Notes: generated by a model from the letters alone, not told the origin. A DNA stretch of 64,000 nt from Chrysomallon squamiferum (GCA_012295275.1 CM022670.1:11814083-11878082); one strand, 5' to 3'. Shown: positions 1-13,740, counted from the stretch's first letter. Made by a program: numbers and translations.

Positions 1-59
1 TGTTTTCCTTATTAGTATTTAAAATTAAGAATACATTATAATGAAATCTTTGCTTTCAG

Positions 60-3000
60 ATATGATATATGTACATACAAGAATGAACCATGTGGAACAT
101 TAGGTAAATATAACATCAATTTAACTGTTTATTTATTTTAATGAATACAGTAATTGGTACCAGTTTATTAGTTCATTTTAAAACACAGAAGATACATCCA
201 GGTAAAAGAAAAATTTTTAAGGTTTTATTAAAGTACCAATATACATTTTATTTTTTTTTTTTTGTAATTTTGCAGGAAAATGTTTCAGAAATGCAGATGC
301 ACCAACATACATACACACCCCAAACATAGAAGGATATGTGTACAATACATATATATAATATATAGATACATATACACAAACACACATGCATACTGTTTGT
401 CTATATGTGAAACTGATTTTTAAGATACATGTATTTTGATGTGTTTTGATAATGTTATTATGCTGAATTTAATTCTTAAATATTTTTATAAATTTATTAT
501 CTAAGGTTTGGCACCTGTTGCTGGTATGTGTGATGAGGACCGCAGCTGCAGCATCAACGAGGACATTGGACTTGCGTCTGCTTTTACAATAGCTCACGAA
601 ATAGGTCACAAGTAAATAGTCTGTTCTTTCATGTTTAACTTAATAATATGAATTAATACATTTTTAAAACTTTTAATTATAATGTTATTATTTTAGAAAG
701 ATGATTTGAAAAAAAAAAAAAAAATAATAATAATAATAATAATTTAACTTAATAATAATGATTATTTATTCACTTTTAATGATTTATTATCATATTTTTG
801 TTATTTAAGACAGCAATAATCTGAAACAAAAATAAAGAGAAAGAGAGAGAATTTGGACTAATAGTTAACACAACTACATTTAAGAGAGAGAGAGAGAGAC
901 CCACACCCATACACACACACCCACACCCATACACACACACCCACACCCACATATACTTTTATATGTTAAGAAATAAAGGTACATTCCATTTGAGATTCCT
1001 AGATTCCTAAATTATTATTTTCCTTCTTCAGTTTTGGCATGCATCATGACGGTGCTGGTAATCCATGTGGAACTCCTGGGCATGAACCTGCTCGCATCAT
1101 GGCTGCCCAGTTAACTAAGGACACTGTCCCTTTCTTGTGGTCAAGCTGCAGCCAGGAATACATTACCAGCTTTCTGGAGTAGGACATCAGTATTGCTTAC
1201 AGTAAATATATTGTACTGAGATGACACAAAGTCAGCCTTCATTTTGAATAAATTGTATCTTAACCATTGTAGTTAAAGTTAATGCTGAGTAATTTAAAAG
1301 AAAAAATAAGAAAAAATAAGAAAATGAAAGATAAAAAAATAAAAAATAAATAAAGAAGAAGTGAAAAGGAAAATAAAGAAAAAGAAAGAAAAGGAAGATC
1401 ATAAATCAGACTATTCAGTATTACATGAATGTACAAAGATTTATAAAGATAAATTATAAAATTGCTCTTTTTTCTTCTCAGTTATTTTTTTTTTATAAAT
1501 ATTTAAAATTAAAACAAAATCAGAATTAATTTCAGATAAACTATAATTCTCATTAATAATAACTTTAATATTATATTTTTCTAATCCAGCTCAGAGAATG
1601 CTAAATGTCTAGAAAACCATCCACCAAAACGAGAGTTTCCGTTTCTCAAAGAACTTCCTGGAGAGAGAATTGATGCACATCGTCAGTGCAGTCTGCAGTT
1701 TGGACCTCACTCTAGAGCTTGCAAACTGAGAGTATGTGTTAAACTTACATAACTAACATGTTTGTAAATTATTATATTGCCAGAATATTGAGGATATAAT
1801 TATAAACAATTGAAAATTTGTGACATTTTATAGACTGTGAAATAGGTTATAATATAGCTTGGATGAGTCTGTTTTGTGCCACTGCTTGTGAAGTCAAATG
1901 TAGTTGTTAAAGGTAGATTTCAAGTGTATTTCAACCTAAGCCTCATTACAACCATAGCTAATAAAATGAATAGTTGATTTAAGAGAGGGATAAAAATATG
2001 TGATTAATTCAGATTAATTATAAGCAAAAAAAAAAACGACCAAAAAATATGCAGCAATTTGTTGTATTTTATTATGGGGTATCTCTATCAAGGGTCATTC
2101 ATGATACTCTCTGCACGGTTTTAATGCTGTTTTGTCAAATGGTCAGTGTTTACTTTATTTTTAAATTACTCTTCAGCAAGTGTGTCGTGAACTGTGGTGT
2201 ACGGACAACAGAAACCACTGTATTACTAACAGCATTCCTGCAGCAGAGGGGACCAAGTGCTACCTGCCACACAAAAGAAAAGGGGTAAGCTCTGTTTACT
2301 GGTGTTCATTGATTAGAACTACTTATTAACATTTAAAGGGGTAAGCTCTGTTTACTGGTGTATATTGATTAGAACTACTTATTAACATTTAAAGGGGTAA
2401 GCTCTGTTTACTGATGTATATTGATTAGAACTACTCATTAACATTTAAAGGGGTAAGCTCTGTTTATTTGTGTATCTTGATTAGAACCACTCATTAACAG
2501 TTAAAGGTGCAAGCTTTGTAATTTGAACTGAAAGCAAATCAGGTGAGGCAAACATTTGTATTGAAGACAACATTTTATATTAATGAAAAAAATAGGTAAA
2601 TAAAAAGTGAAGAAAAAATTGATGTATGCTTACATATATCAATTTTGTCTTGGATACATATAAACATATATATATATACAGTTCACATGTTCTTCATTCA
2701 ACTGACATCAGACGTTGTTTTCAGTGGTGTTACAGAGGTCAGTGCAGGAAGCACAGTTTCAAGTCAAAACCCATTGATGGAGCATGGAGCAGCTGGTCAA
2801 AGTGGGGAGACTGTTCACGAACTTGTGGTGGTGGAATTATGTCATGTCATCGCAAATGTGACAATCCTGTGTGAGTTATATCGTTTTTATTTTATTATTA
2901 ACTGTTTTTTAATATATCTTTTACTGGATTATTCCACACAAATAAGGAAAAGTAATTTTTGTATCTGTTACATTTCAGCCCAGAACATGAAGGAAAGTAC

Positions 3001-6000
3001 TGTCTTGGAGAACGCAAGCGATACAGATCCTGTAACATAAAGGTAAATTTATAAATGTTAAGAGTTATTGATTTGATATCAGATATACTATAGTTATCTA
3101 AAAATTATGAAGGCACTGGTGTTAAAAATTGTGTGTGTGTGTGTGTGTCCTGCTCAGGTTAAATGACCTAATTCATCTTAGTATAACCTCACTGAATTGG
3201 GCAATTCTTACCTTCACAGGATAAAGCTGATATCTTATTAAAGAGCTGGTTATTGGTTTTGTATGTAAGTATTTAGTGTTATTTTCAGGATTTATTTCAG
3301 TGTTTATTATTTGTTTTTATTTTTAAAACTTATTCAGGCATGTCCTCAGAATTCTGCAGAGTTCCGTGAAGTTCAGTGTACTAGTTTCAACAATGTCCAG
3401 TTTCGTGGTCGTTTTTACACCTGGAAACCGTACACAGGAGGTTGGTGCATTTCACTACTGGATTAAAATTAAACTAGAAAATGTTTTTTTTTTTAAAATA
3501 AACTACATATAACATTCGAAGTTCAAAAATAAATTATAGAAAAGTATTTTAAAAAGTCTATAATAGTAGATTAAAAATAAAAATAAAATTAAAACCTACT
3601 AAATAGTAGTTTAAAATTAAAGAATAAAGTAGTAGCTTATAGTATAAACTGACCAGAAATTCATTTTTAAAAACAGGAACACATGTAATTTAAACAGATA
3701 CGTCTAAGTCAAAATGATTTTGCTGTTAATAGCTTGTTTGTTATGATAATTAATTACCCATTGTGAACTGTGTCAATAAATATTATATCTAATTCTGACT
3801 GTGGCTGCTAACACAATAAATATTTACTTAAAGAGTATGATTACATTTGAATGAACATTGTCCCTTGTTTTTTTTTGTAGTTCTAATTTTGATTATTAAT
3901 ATAATGAATGGATGGGGTAATACCTATTTGTTACAATTGAAAAAAAATTCTAATACTGACTATAGTCATTAACACAATAAAATAATTAATGAATGATTTA
4001 AAAAACATTTATTGACGCCATAGTTTACCAAGGGACGTAATTCTGTTTTGTCAGTGCTATAACAGATGAGTATTTCTGGTTTAAAATTTATGTTTTTTCA
4101 GCACAGGTGAAGCCATGTGCATTAATCTGCATGGCAGAAGGCTACAACTTTTATACAGAGAGAGGCTCCAAGGCTATAGACGGAACAAGATGCTACCCAG
4201 ACCAGCTTGATGTCTGCATCAATGGAGAATGTCATGTAATATTAATATTAAAACTCTTAATAACTATTAATAAAGTATTAATCACGTAAATTATTATTAA
4301 TTGGGTAAATCATTAATAGCTGTTAATATAAAAATTACTTGTGTAAATTATTACTAATTGTTAATATGATATTACTTGTTTAAATTTGTTAATAATTTAT
4401 AAATATAGTATTAATTGTTTGAACTATTAATAATTATTAATATAAAGTTACTTGTGTAAATTATTTATAATTATTAATATAGTATTAATTATGTAAATTA
4501 TTAATAATTGTTAATATTGTAACAACAATAATAATATTTTCACTTCATTATATAAACTTCAATATTTGTAACAATATTTATCACTTAATTATGCAGCAGG
4601 ATGTAATCAGTATTTTGACGTTTTTAAAACTTTCCTGTCGGAACTGTTTCTAATCTATCAATCTTTCAGCTTATTAAGATTGTTTTGTCAGGTTGTGGGC
4701 TGTGATGGAATCCTAGGGTCTCCTATGAAGGAGGACAAGTGTAGAGTTTGTGGAGGAGACAATAGTACATGCAGAACAATGTCAGGAGTCCACACTCGAC
4801 CTTTACCTAAAGGAGGTTTGTTGTAAAATTCCTTCTGTTAAACAGCACATGTTGTAGTATCAGTAAATAATCTAAAAAAAAATTGTTTTTATGTCCAAGT
4901 TGCTAGTTTATTGTTTTGTTGACTTATCATTGCTTAAAGCAAAGTAATAATTTTATTTTTTATAATTGTATTATAAAACATTTCAGTGCCTCCTTTAACC
5001 CCTTTACAGCTGAGGTCATAATGTTATTGATTAGATCAGTGTTTACCAACAAAGGGACAGTTATAACTACATGGGGCAATTTTAATTTACAGTGGAGCAA
5101 TTTGATATATGATGTATTAAGAAAAAAACAATTTCTGAACCCATTAAGGTTGAGTCCAAGAAATTCGGCCATGATCATACAGCTAATTTAGGTATGCAGA
5201 TTATAAATATGAATAATATGTGTTTTTCAGTTTATCAGGAAATAGTAAAAATTCCTAAAGGAGCAGTACATGTTAATGTGATAGAAGCACGGCAGTCAAA
5301 AAATTATCTTGGTAAGTGTTTGTGAAATATTTCTCAGTTTTTAGCGAAACTTAACAAAACCAGACCTTCACTGAACTGAAATTCAATCAAGTGTTCTGAG
5401 ATACAAACTTAACACTCTTCCAAACTGAAATTTTTACAACAGTGTTTGGCTTTGCAAAGTTTTCACTGTAATTAATTCTTGTAATTATTATTATTACACA
5501 GTTATTGTTGTTTTCATTCTTATTCTTATTCTTATTCTTACTGGCTAGCAATGAGAAATGCTGAAGGCAAGTACCACATTAATGGAGACTGGACAATAGA
5601 CTGGCCACGGAAGTTCCATGTGGCTGGGACAGTTGTCCATTATGAGAGACCAGAGAGGTCTGAGAAAGGCTTGGAGTCAATGAAGGCTATAGGACCAACT
5701 AGTGAAGACTTGATCATCATGGTAACCTTTCATTTTCATCACGTTTCTATTTCATGTTTATCATTATGTTAATATATTACTGGTATTGTGTCGTTTTTTT
5801 TTTTTTTTTAACTAAAATGTCAGTAAAATTTAATGAAGATTAAAAACATTTTACATAACATCATAAAGATTTGAGATACATGTAAGTCATTTTGAATTTA
5901 ATTACTAAATTTATTATATAAATAATTGAAAGTGACTTTGAGAAAGTTGATAGAGGTTATAGTGTTAAGAAATAATGGATCTTGTCAATGCCAGTCATCG

Positions 6001-6641
6001 TATAATCCAAGCAAATTTCTCTCAAATTAAACCATTTTGTTTCTCAGCCTTTCATTTGAAACTGGAAAAAAGTGAAAATTTATTAAGGTACATGATCAAA
6101 ATAACAACAACAACAATAACAACAAAAAAAAAAATTCAAAAATCATACTGAAGAAAAAGCACCACCAATAGGGACATAATCTACAAATCTTTGTAAATCT
6201 GCTGAATATTTTGATGTTGATGCATACAAAGAAATATTTTTTTTTCAAATAACATTGTCTAAAGTGATATATTTGAGTTATTTATTTTACAAACATTTCA
6301 CACTTCTAAAATTATAAATGCTAAGGAATTTCATTTCATTCTGATTTATGATTTTCAATTTTACTTGTATAAACTAAAAGCTTATGTATGAAAATCAAGG
6401 TGACATATTTTCTGTTTCATGTTAAAATCAGAATGTGTTTTTGATCCTGTATTTCAGATGTTACTACAAGAAGAAAACTTAGGTATCAACTTTTCTTATA
6501 ATTTACCTGTGAACACCTCAAACAAACATGATCTTTCTTTGTACACCTGGAAACATTCCCCCTGGTCAGACTGTTCCGAAACTTGTGCTAGAGGTTTGTC
6601 TTAAAAAGAGCAGTTACATTTTAGATAGCTTCTCTGTTTCA

Positions 6642-6674
<33 letters not shown>

Positions 6675-9600
6675 TTTTGTCCTATGCTTCATCTAAATCA
6701 CCATAAGGTAAACAAATATTTTTATTTTTATTTTTTTTAAATTTATGTAATAACGAAATAAATTTAAGTTCAGAAAGATCCTCTATAAATTGATTAACAA
6801 TCTGGCAAAATGTTACAATATTTTATTATTTTTAGATTGTATTTATAGAGATAATTACTACCTGTACATATAATAATAATAATAAAAATTATAAAAAATA
6901 ACTAAATAAACAAATAATTATTATTGGATAAAAAAATTTGTATGTATATTTAATTATATATATATATATATACCCCCCACACACACACAGATACTTATAA
7001 AAGATTTATATTTGATAAACTTTATAATAAATCTGTACAGGTGTGAGTCGCTCTGTGTCTCAGTGTGTGAGAAAGTCTGACACAATGGTTCTCGATGATT
7101 CATACTGTCATCCTCAGCCCAAACCAAGCGACCTCAAGAAATACTGCAACGAGGAACCCTGTCCTCCCCAGTGAGTGTCCTGCACGTGTAAAACTGTTGT
7201 CAGTGATTCTAATAGTGATTCAACCACAACTTTAACCAAATTAAAGAAAATAATCCTAGCCAGTCTGATGCCTAAACCAAATCAAAGAGATTAATTCCTC
7301 TTATTTTGGTGCCATTGCTCAGCTAACCAAATCAAATAGATTGATTTAATGTCATTGCAAAAAACTAATTTTAACTGTCAGAACTTTTTAATTTTCATCC
7401 TCATGAGGCATCAAATAAATCCAAGCCCATTTCAGTGACTGACATATAACATAATACAAATGAAAGTCCTTTCTGTTTGATCCACAAATATATAATGTAT
7501 GATACCAAGCAGTTGTTAGCTTTAACTGAATATAAAGAACGACATATGCTGATATGGCAAGATGAATGGGTTTCATGATACTGAGAACAAAAAAAAACAA
7601 CAACAACAAATCAACAAACATTCTGTAATATTGTCAGTATAAAACCGCAGACATTGACCGCCATGTTGAATGTTATTAAATGCAGTTTTGTTTAATCAGG
7701 TGGTCAGTAGGTCTGTGGACACAGTGTAGTAATACGTGTGGAGAAGGCAAACAGAGCCGCTCGGTGAGCTGTGTCCAGGCCATGATGGACACGGAGGTCA
7801 TTCTAGACGACTCTGAATGCCCCAAGGACAAGCCTCTGATGGAGAAGTTTTGTCTGTTAGGGAAATGTCCGTCCGACTGGTTCACTGACGAGTGGTCTGA
7901 GGTGTGTTGTGTTTCTCAATACAAGAGTGTAAATAATTATATTACTCTTTTCAGTAGACTAACGATAGTCTTATTATTGTCTTCACTAGACTGAGAACAG
8001 TTTTATAACTTTTTTCAGTAGACTAACAACAGTTATTTTACTGTCTCCAGTAGATTAAGAATAGGTATAACTTTTCAGTAGACTAATAACAGTTACTATC
8101 TTCAACAGACTAAGAAGTTATATAACTATCTTCACTAGACTAACAAGAACCATTTTACGAACTGTCTTCAGTAGACTAACAAGTTATATTACTATTTTGC
8201 TATCTTCACTAGAATAAAAATACTTATTTTTACCATAGACTAACATATTTTTATTACTACCTCCTTAGAAGACTATTATTATCTTCAATAAACTAAATAA
8301 TAATTTAAAAAGTATAAATATATATATATATATATATAAATATAAAATATTCTTATATAATCATTATTTGAATGATCATTAATCACTGACTTATCATTAA
8401 AATGAAATACGATGTTATTCAGTGTGATGTGCCGTGTGGACCAGGCAAAATGCATCGGCGCATTTTCTGCATGACCAATGATGGCAAATCCTATCTGGAG
8501 GACAGCAAGTGTGACCAGGACAAACGTCCAGCGACCTGGAAAACCTGCATGAACCAAAAATGTCCTCCTCCAAGATGGGTGGTGGGAGAGTGGGGAGAGG
8601 TGAGCATGATATCAGTGAACAGAATTGTGTGGCTTTAAAATCTTTTTTTTTTTTTTCCTGTTATCTGGTTATGATGAAATGTTAAGTTCTTTGCAAAATT
8701 TACATAATACCTAGACTTTCTCTTTGTAATTAGTTAGATATGCAAAAAAAAAAAAAAAAATAAAATAAAAATAAAATTTATATTCAGTGGACTGTGTCAA
8801 AACTGGATTTACTCGGCATCTACGAGATGTGCAGTTTTAGATACAGTGCCGGTTTATAAAGATTAAAATGACATGAAATTGAATTATTTTTTTTTTCTTT
8901 CTTTTTTTTTTTTTTTTTTACAAATGTTACAATTAAAACTCTATCGAGAAACAGTCTGTCACTGATTAGTCTTTTTTTTTTTTTGGGGGTATTTTTAGAA
9001 AAAAAATCAAATTAATTTTTTTTTTCAGTTCAAAACATATATCTCACCAAAGCAGTCGCCAGTCATTGTATGGCATCCATGTTTAAAATCGTTGTCAGAA
9101 GTCTGTCTTTCGGTATTAGCAGCAAAATATTTAATTTGTTTTATAAGTTCAAAAACATAAGTGTACGAAAGTTCGGTCATCCGGTCATTGTATGTATCAT
9201 CTGTCCGTTCAGATTTTTTTAATTTTCCGATTGATACTTTCTGTCCAAATATTGCGGGTAATGGTCACTACATTTTAAAATGTCAATTACTGTCTGTGTT
9301 CATATTTTAAACTGCTTAGCCATTTTGCGATCGGCCAGCGTTATTCCCGTCAAATTACAGTGGAACCTCGGATTACGATCTTAATTCTTTCCAGAACTCG
9401 TAAACCGAATTGTACGTAAACCGAAGCGAAGTCAGACACACGAACGCCACTCTCATGTTTTGCAATTATTTCTTTCTTAACCTCTAGTGTGATACGTTTA
9501 TACTTTCCATCAGCATTATCGCGTTCATTTTTTGTTTTCTTGGGCGCCATATTGGATAGGGTATAATAAAAAAATATATACATAAAAGCACCAACCAAAA

Positions 9601-11662
9601 ATGCGAGCGCACTATTTTAATGCAAAAGCTATTGAGCTGTAACTGCGTATCGAAGACTGAAGGCCCTAATTCATGATATATATTTGCTATTGGGCATGCC
9701 TATAATCCTTACTTTGACCTCGGTTTTGAGTTACCATCTAGTCTTATCTTTACTAGATGTTGACGTCAAAACCGACGTCAAAAGAAACCTTGTCGTCACG
9801 CGCTGCTGTAGTTCGTAACTCGGGACATTATCCGTAAACCGAGACAAAAATTGCCGAATATCACAGTTCGTAATCCGACTTGTTCGTGTTTCGAGGCGTT
9901 CGTTTTCCGAGGTTCCACTGTATATTTATTAATAAATCATGTGACCAACTGCATGAATAGTTGCAAAAATGCAGTATTTTTATGCTCTGATTAGAGGTTG
10001 ACACTAAACATTGGTCTTTTAAACTTGTATTCAAACCAAATTAAATTGAGATGGATTATGATAACTGACTTAACAGAATTACATGTACAGTAAAGATTAT
10101 AATTAACAAACCCACCTAAGTAAAGATCCGAGAATCGAGAAAGCAGGCTGACAAAAATTGTAAATAAATATAAGAATAATAATTTAAAAAAAAAGCCATT
10201 GTTAAATAATTTTATCACACACGACATATTTTGTTAAATCCCTGTGTTATTAGAAAAAGCACATCGATGTATACGTGTAGATGTTTAATTTTAGGTTTGT
10301 GACAATGGCTTGGTTACGTCGTATTGTCTTATTTCAGCTTTACAAAACCAACGTTTCGTCCTAATGTGTCTAGAGGGAGAAGTGACTTCTCGTAAACCCG
10401 ACACAGCAAAATTATTCTGTTTACAAAGTGGATTTGATGAAAATGAGTCTATTGATATTGCTTTAGAAAGTTCGATACACTGTTGTTTTTTTTAATTTTT
10501 TTTAGGTCTCTCTGCCATAACGTCTAATTCAGTAAGACAGTGCAAAATGTGCGCCATACATATTTATGCATTCTTCTGCTTTGACACTAAATCTAAATGA
10601 GTGAATTTAGGTGAATATAGTAATCACAAGAAGTATTAAACCTTAATTATTAAACCTTCAAAGATGCGCGAACATTTCGACTCTCGCGCTAGCCAAATAA
10701 CGTGCATGTTGCCACTAATTTTTGGAGAAATGATCGCGTTGCAAAACTGTGAGCCAAAACTAATTACTATACAGCTTTTTTTTTTTTTTTTTTTTTGTTG
10801 TTGTTGTTTTTGTTGTTGTTGTTCTGGAATTTACACGCAAAATCCGATGTTGACAATGACAATGACTATAGTCTCATAAATTATAGGATTACACAAGACA
10901 GAAGACTGCGTTACGGATGCATAATAACAGAATTAAAATGCACGTCCGGATTAGAGAGGGTTTTGTTCATAATCGATTAATTAATTTTAAGACTGAAATT
11001 ATATCTAAAATAATTTTTTATTATTAATTTTTTTAAAAATATTATGAGTACTGTGGATAAGGATATTTTATGTGTTTGTTTTTTTAATCATTTAAATATG
11101 TTGCTGTTTATTTTCTTAAATATATTAATTTTATAACTGTATTATATTCTATTATTATTATTATTATTATTATTATTTTAGTGCTCTGTGGACTGTGGAC
11201 GAGGTCAACAAAGACGAAATGTTCAGTGTCGATCGTTTTCTCACAAAGCAAGCAGCAAATGTCTGACTGCGAACAAGCCTGTAACAGTGAGACCTTGTGA
11301 AAATAGTTGCGACGGAGAAGATGAGGATGGTAATTCAGTTAAATTTTTGTAAAGTTATAAATGAAACAGATGTTATTCATAGCGATATTAAAACGTCATA
11401 GGCCTTAGATAGCTGGAAGTGTGTGTGTATGTGATGTTTACATATATATATATATATATAAAAGAAATATATATAACTGTGATAAGTTAAGAAGTGTTTC
11501 TGTTTTGCAGTGTGTGAAGACAAATATAAAGTCGCCTACTGCCCTCTGGTGTTGAGATTTGGTTTCTGCGACCGGGAGTACTTTCAAAAGATGTGTTGTA
11601 AAACGTGTGCCAACAACCAGAAGACAACACGACAACACACCAACAAACACAGACCGAAATAA
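60..11662 (+). CDS. ADAMTS10-like: ADAMTS6/ADAMTS10-like secreted metalloprotease, 3' 18 exons (5' end outside window)
   Basis: Extracellular-matrix zinc protease. In-phase exons: 60-103, 506-611, 1032-1178, 1590-1731, 2177-2284, 2725-2870, 2979-3042, 3338-3440, 4102-4235, 4692-4815, 5231-5311, 5549-5721, 6458-6593, 7041-7170, 7700-7901, 8423-8599, 11182-11329, 11511-11662 (stop 11660), together 771 residues. Exons 2-3 carry the catalytic motif HEIGHNFGMHHD. Exons 4-5 are disintegrin-like (QVCRELWC); exons 6-7 the central TSP1 ([17 protein letters not shown]); exons 8-10 the Cys-rich region (CRVCGGD); exons 11-13 the spacer (WTIDWPRKF), ending at the start of a TSP1. Exons 13-17 hold four C-terminal TSP1 repeats and exon 18 a PLAC domain ([13 protein letters not shown]). 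Five TSP1 repeats plus PLAC, and the wording of many motifs, match ADAMTS6/10 rather than other ADAMTS. Signal peptide, prodomain and most of the protease lie upstream. An AATAAA (11658-11663) overlaps the stop codon, probably by chance. Choosing between ADAMTS6 and ADAMTS10 needs a phylogeny. Confidence 0.93.
2282..2524 (+). repeat. 56-bp minisatellite copying the exon-5 splice donor
   Basis: Four 56-bp units start at 2282, 2338, 2394 and 2450, followed by a partial fifth. Each of the four begins GGGGTAAGCTCTGTTTA, which is the last codon of ADAMTS exon 5 plus its donor site, so three further complete donors lie in the intron. Units 1-3 are nearly identical; unit 4 has diverged more. Confidence 0.9.
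4240..4530 (+). repeat. Degenerate AT-rich minisatellite in ADAMTS intron
   Basis: The intron after 4235 consists largely of diverged units built on TTAATATAGTATTAATT and GTGTAAATTATT. Unit length is roughly 40-50 bp and indels blur the boundaries. No coding potential seen. Confidence 0.6.
7948..8295 (+). repeat. Degenerate intronic minisatellite (CTTCAGTAGACTAACAA-like unit)
   Basis: The 5' half of the 7902-8422 intron is made of diverged units of about 35-45 bp around the words TTTCAGTAGACTAACA and GTTATATAACT. Many units carry a pyrimidine tract followed by CAG, that is, decoy 3' splice sites upstream of the real acceptor at 8421-8422. Confidence 0.7.
8600..11181 (+). other. Long ADAMTS intron (2.6 kb)
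   Basis: Intron between the fourth and fifth TSP1-encoding exons. It holds the Tigger-like element at 9358-9920, several poly-T/poly-A tracts (for example 8884-8921 and 10777-10797) and an ATT run just before the acceptor at 11180-11181. I see no gene in 8640-9355 or 9925-11100; the short open frames there have no recognisable domain. Confidence 0.8.
9358..9920 (-). mobile_element. Non-autonomous Tigger/pogo-like DNA transposon, internally deleted
   Basis: A 563-bp element has terminal inverted repeats CAGTGGAACCTCGG at 9358 and the complement CCGAGGTTCCACTG ending at 9920, flanked by TA on both sides, the target duplication of the Tc1/mariner/pogo superfamily. Inside on the minus strand, from about 9550 toward 9410, lies a transposase N-terminus beginning [11 protein letters not shown] and continuing [18 protein letters not shown], typical of the CENP-B/Tigger Psq helix-turn-helix. 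It runs straight into the terminal repeat, so the catalytic DDE region is deleted. The element cannot move by itself. Confidence 0.85.
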
Positions 11663-12495
11663 AACTCTCTTATTTATTTAAAGTAAATCTTAATAATTTT
11701 TTTTTTTTTTTTTTTAATTTTAACATCTTTTTTTATTCTACAATGAAACATTTTCTTTTCTTTTCTTTTTCTTTTTCGTTTTTCGTTTTTCTTATCACTT
11801 TACACACACTCGCACACGTATACATACATACACACATTCATAAAGTAAAATTTAGAAAACCGATATAATTTGCTTGATAAAACCGTCCGTCACTGTTGTT
11901 TAAAACTTCTAAAACATTTCTTAATTAATCGTTGTTTAAAGTGCATCCTTATTGGTAAGAACAAATATGTCTAAATGTAATATTGCTGTTGGTATTGTTA
12001 TTATTATTATTTTGTCGCATAATTAACAGGAAGTATAACAACAAAAGGGTGCAATTTAAAAAAAAAAAAATAAAAATCTGTTCATTACACAATACGTCGT
12101 GGCCTTCGGTTAGAGTGAGAGCGGATTAACTCACCTAGCAAGAGTCACCTCCAGTTACCTCGTGATGACTCCGTAAGAAATTGATAGGATGGCAGGTGTT
12201 CAAATCTTTGTTTAATATAATACTATCATACTTTGTAAATCACATGGCAGATCGCCCAACCAATCAAATAAAACCAGGAACTTTAAAGACTGTTATTTGA
12301 TCATTTGTTTACATCGCTACAAGATGATTCCAAGAAAGATAATACAATGACTTGACTACACAGATAGTTACAATTCAATACAAACATTGGAAGCTATTTA
12401 TCACAAGAGGTAACAAAAAAAAACCGCAACCTGTTTAAAAAAGTCAAAAAAACAACATTTTGGACCCCCGCAACCTGTTTAAGCTTTTTGGAAGT
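11663..12495. other. Intergenic region downstream of ADAMTS
   Basis: Contains poly-T and poly-A tracts (11698-11715, 12057-12070), a TTTTC-rich stretch near 11750 and no supported gene. The stretch 12100-12180 is less AT-rich than its surroundings but I cannot assign it. Confidence 0.6.
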
Positions 12496-12568
12496 CAAGG
12501 GTCGGCAACCTTTTGGAGAGAGGGGGCCAGATAGCTATGCAAGATATCAGATGTGTTACGTATGCGCG

Positions 12569-12601
<33 letters not shown>

Positions 12602-12754
12602 CGATATCTATACCAAAAAGGGATACTAGGACGTAAGGCTGCGTTGGTCTGAAGATTTAATGTCACTGAAAAAACAATGTAATAAATGGTGTCCAAGTGT
12701 TCATCTGGCGGGCCGGACTGAAGTCCCTCACTGGCCAAGGGATCCCAATCCCTG
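12496..12754. mobile_element. Probable hAT-like MITE with imperfect terminal inverted repeats
   Basis: The left end CAAGGGTCGGCAACCTTTTGG and the complement of the right end, CAGGGATTGGGATCCCTTGG, are imperfect inverted copies. Both resemble the CAGGGGTCGGCAACC-type ends of animal hAT elements, and GGGCCAG and GCGGGCCGG words follow inside. No convincing 8-bp target duplication is visible, so the boundaries are tentative. A CA microsatellite lies inside at about 12571-12600. No transposase remains. Confidence 0.5.
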
Positions 12755-13740
12755 AGCTAAATACACCTCATTAAACGTAAACTATTTACATTCAGCAATT
12801 AAAGCAATAATTTTAATATGTAAAAATATATGAATATACATAGAATATGTTTTATCTACATCACATCACGCAAGTCGTTTAGAATTTGGTTAAAAAATAT
12901 GTTGCCCCTAATAAAAATCTATAATAAATTGTTTTTGTGTTTTGTTTCATTATTAATAAATTCTGTATTCATACGCACATACATATCTACATACACACAC
13001 TGTAACATACATGCCTCGCATACCTACATTTGTATTCACTTTAGACATTATTATTAGACTACAGAATTACAGCGAATACAACCCACAGACAGAAAGGACT
13101 GCAGAACACATCATCTTTAATACAACAAAAAAGCAAGCGATTATATTGAAACCACTCTAAAATAGATAAACTGATATTTAAATATAACCCTAACCATATA
13201 ATTCTGTGAATATCATATATACCTAATACTCAAGCACACGTTTGTACTAATCAGGATTAATTTAACACCTATATTTTCTGTTTACCTTGGTGTATATGTA
13301 TGGATATGTATCTATGTATGTATGTATGTATGTATGTATGTTCCTATCTATATATCTACATAGATAGACAAGATAGACAGATTAGATAGATATGAAGAAA
13401 TTTTAAATAATTGTCATTTCTAGTTTATTTTTCCATCTTCAGTCTATTACCGTTTCTGTATTACTGCATGAAAAATGAACTGAATTACTTTATTTTCAGG
13501 AAGACACTTTGATCTTTGTCACATTAAACTGTCGATATATAATCTGATGCTGCTTTGTAAAAGTTACGACATATAACACCTTCAACTTTTGTTTGTTAGT
13601 GCTTTCTTCCGCAGTTGATGACACTTGATGTAAACTCGCTACATCTGTTTGTTATAAAATAACATTAACAGTGTATACTGCTCAAACAAAAGAAGTTCAA
13701 AATCGAACTAGAAAAACTAGGGTTCAGAGAGAGAGAGAGA
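12755..13740. other. Intergenic region with simple repeats
   Basis: AT-rich sequence with a TATG run (about 13300-13340) and GATA-like runs near 13360-13390. No gene seen. The array-specific homology starts only at about 13740. Confidence 0.6.

Noticed and set aside
7388-7621. Minus-strand open frame of 77 codons in an ADAMTS intron
   Set aside because: No recognisable domain; AT-rich intronic sequence of this length gives such frames by chance.
10310-10495. Short plus-strand open frame in the 2.6-kb ADAMTS intron
   Set aside because: No domain, no splice or promoter context, and not in phase with the ADAMTS exons.
12096-12200. Less AT-rich stretch that could be a tRNA-derived SINE head
   Set aside because: I could not identify A and B boxes or a cloverleaf.
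12496-12754. Autonomous transposon at the hAT-like ends
   Set aside because: Only 259 bp between the ends and no transposase coding; no clear 8-bp target duplication.
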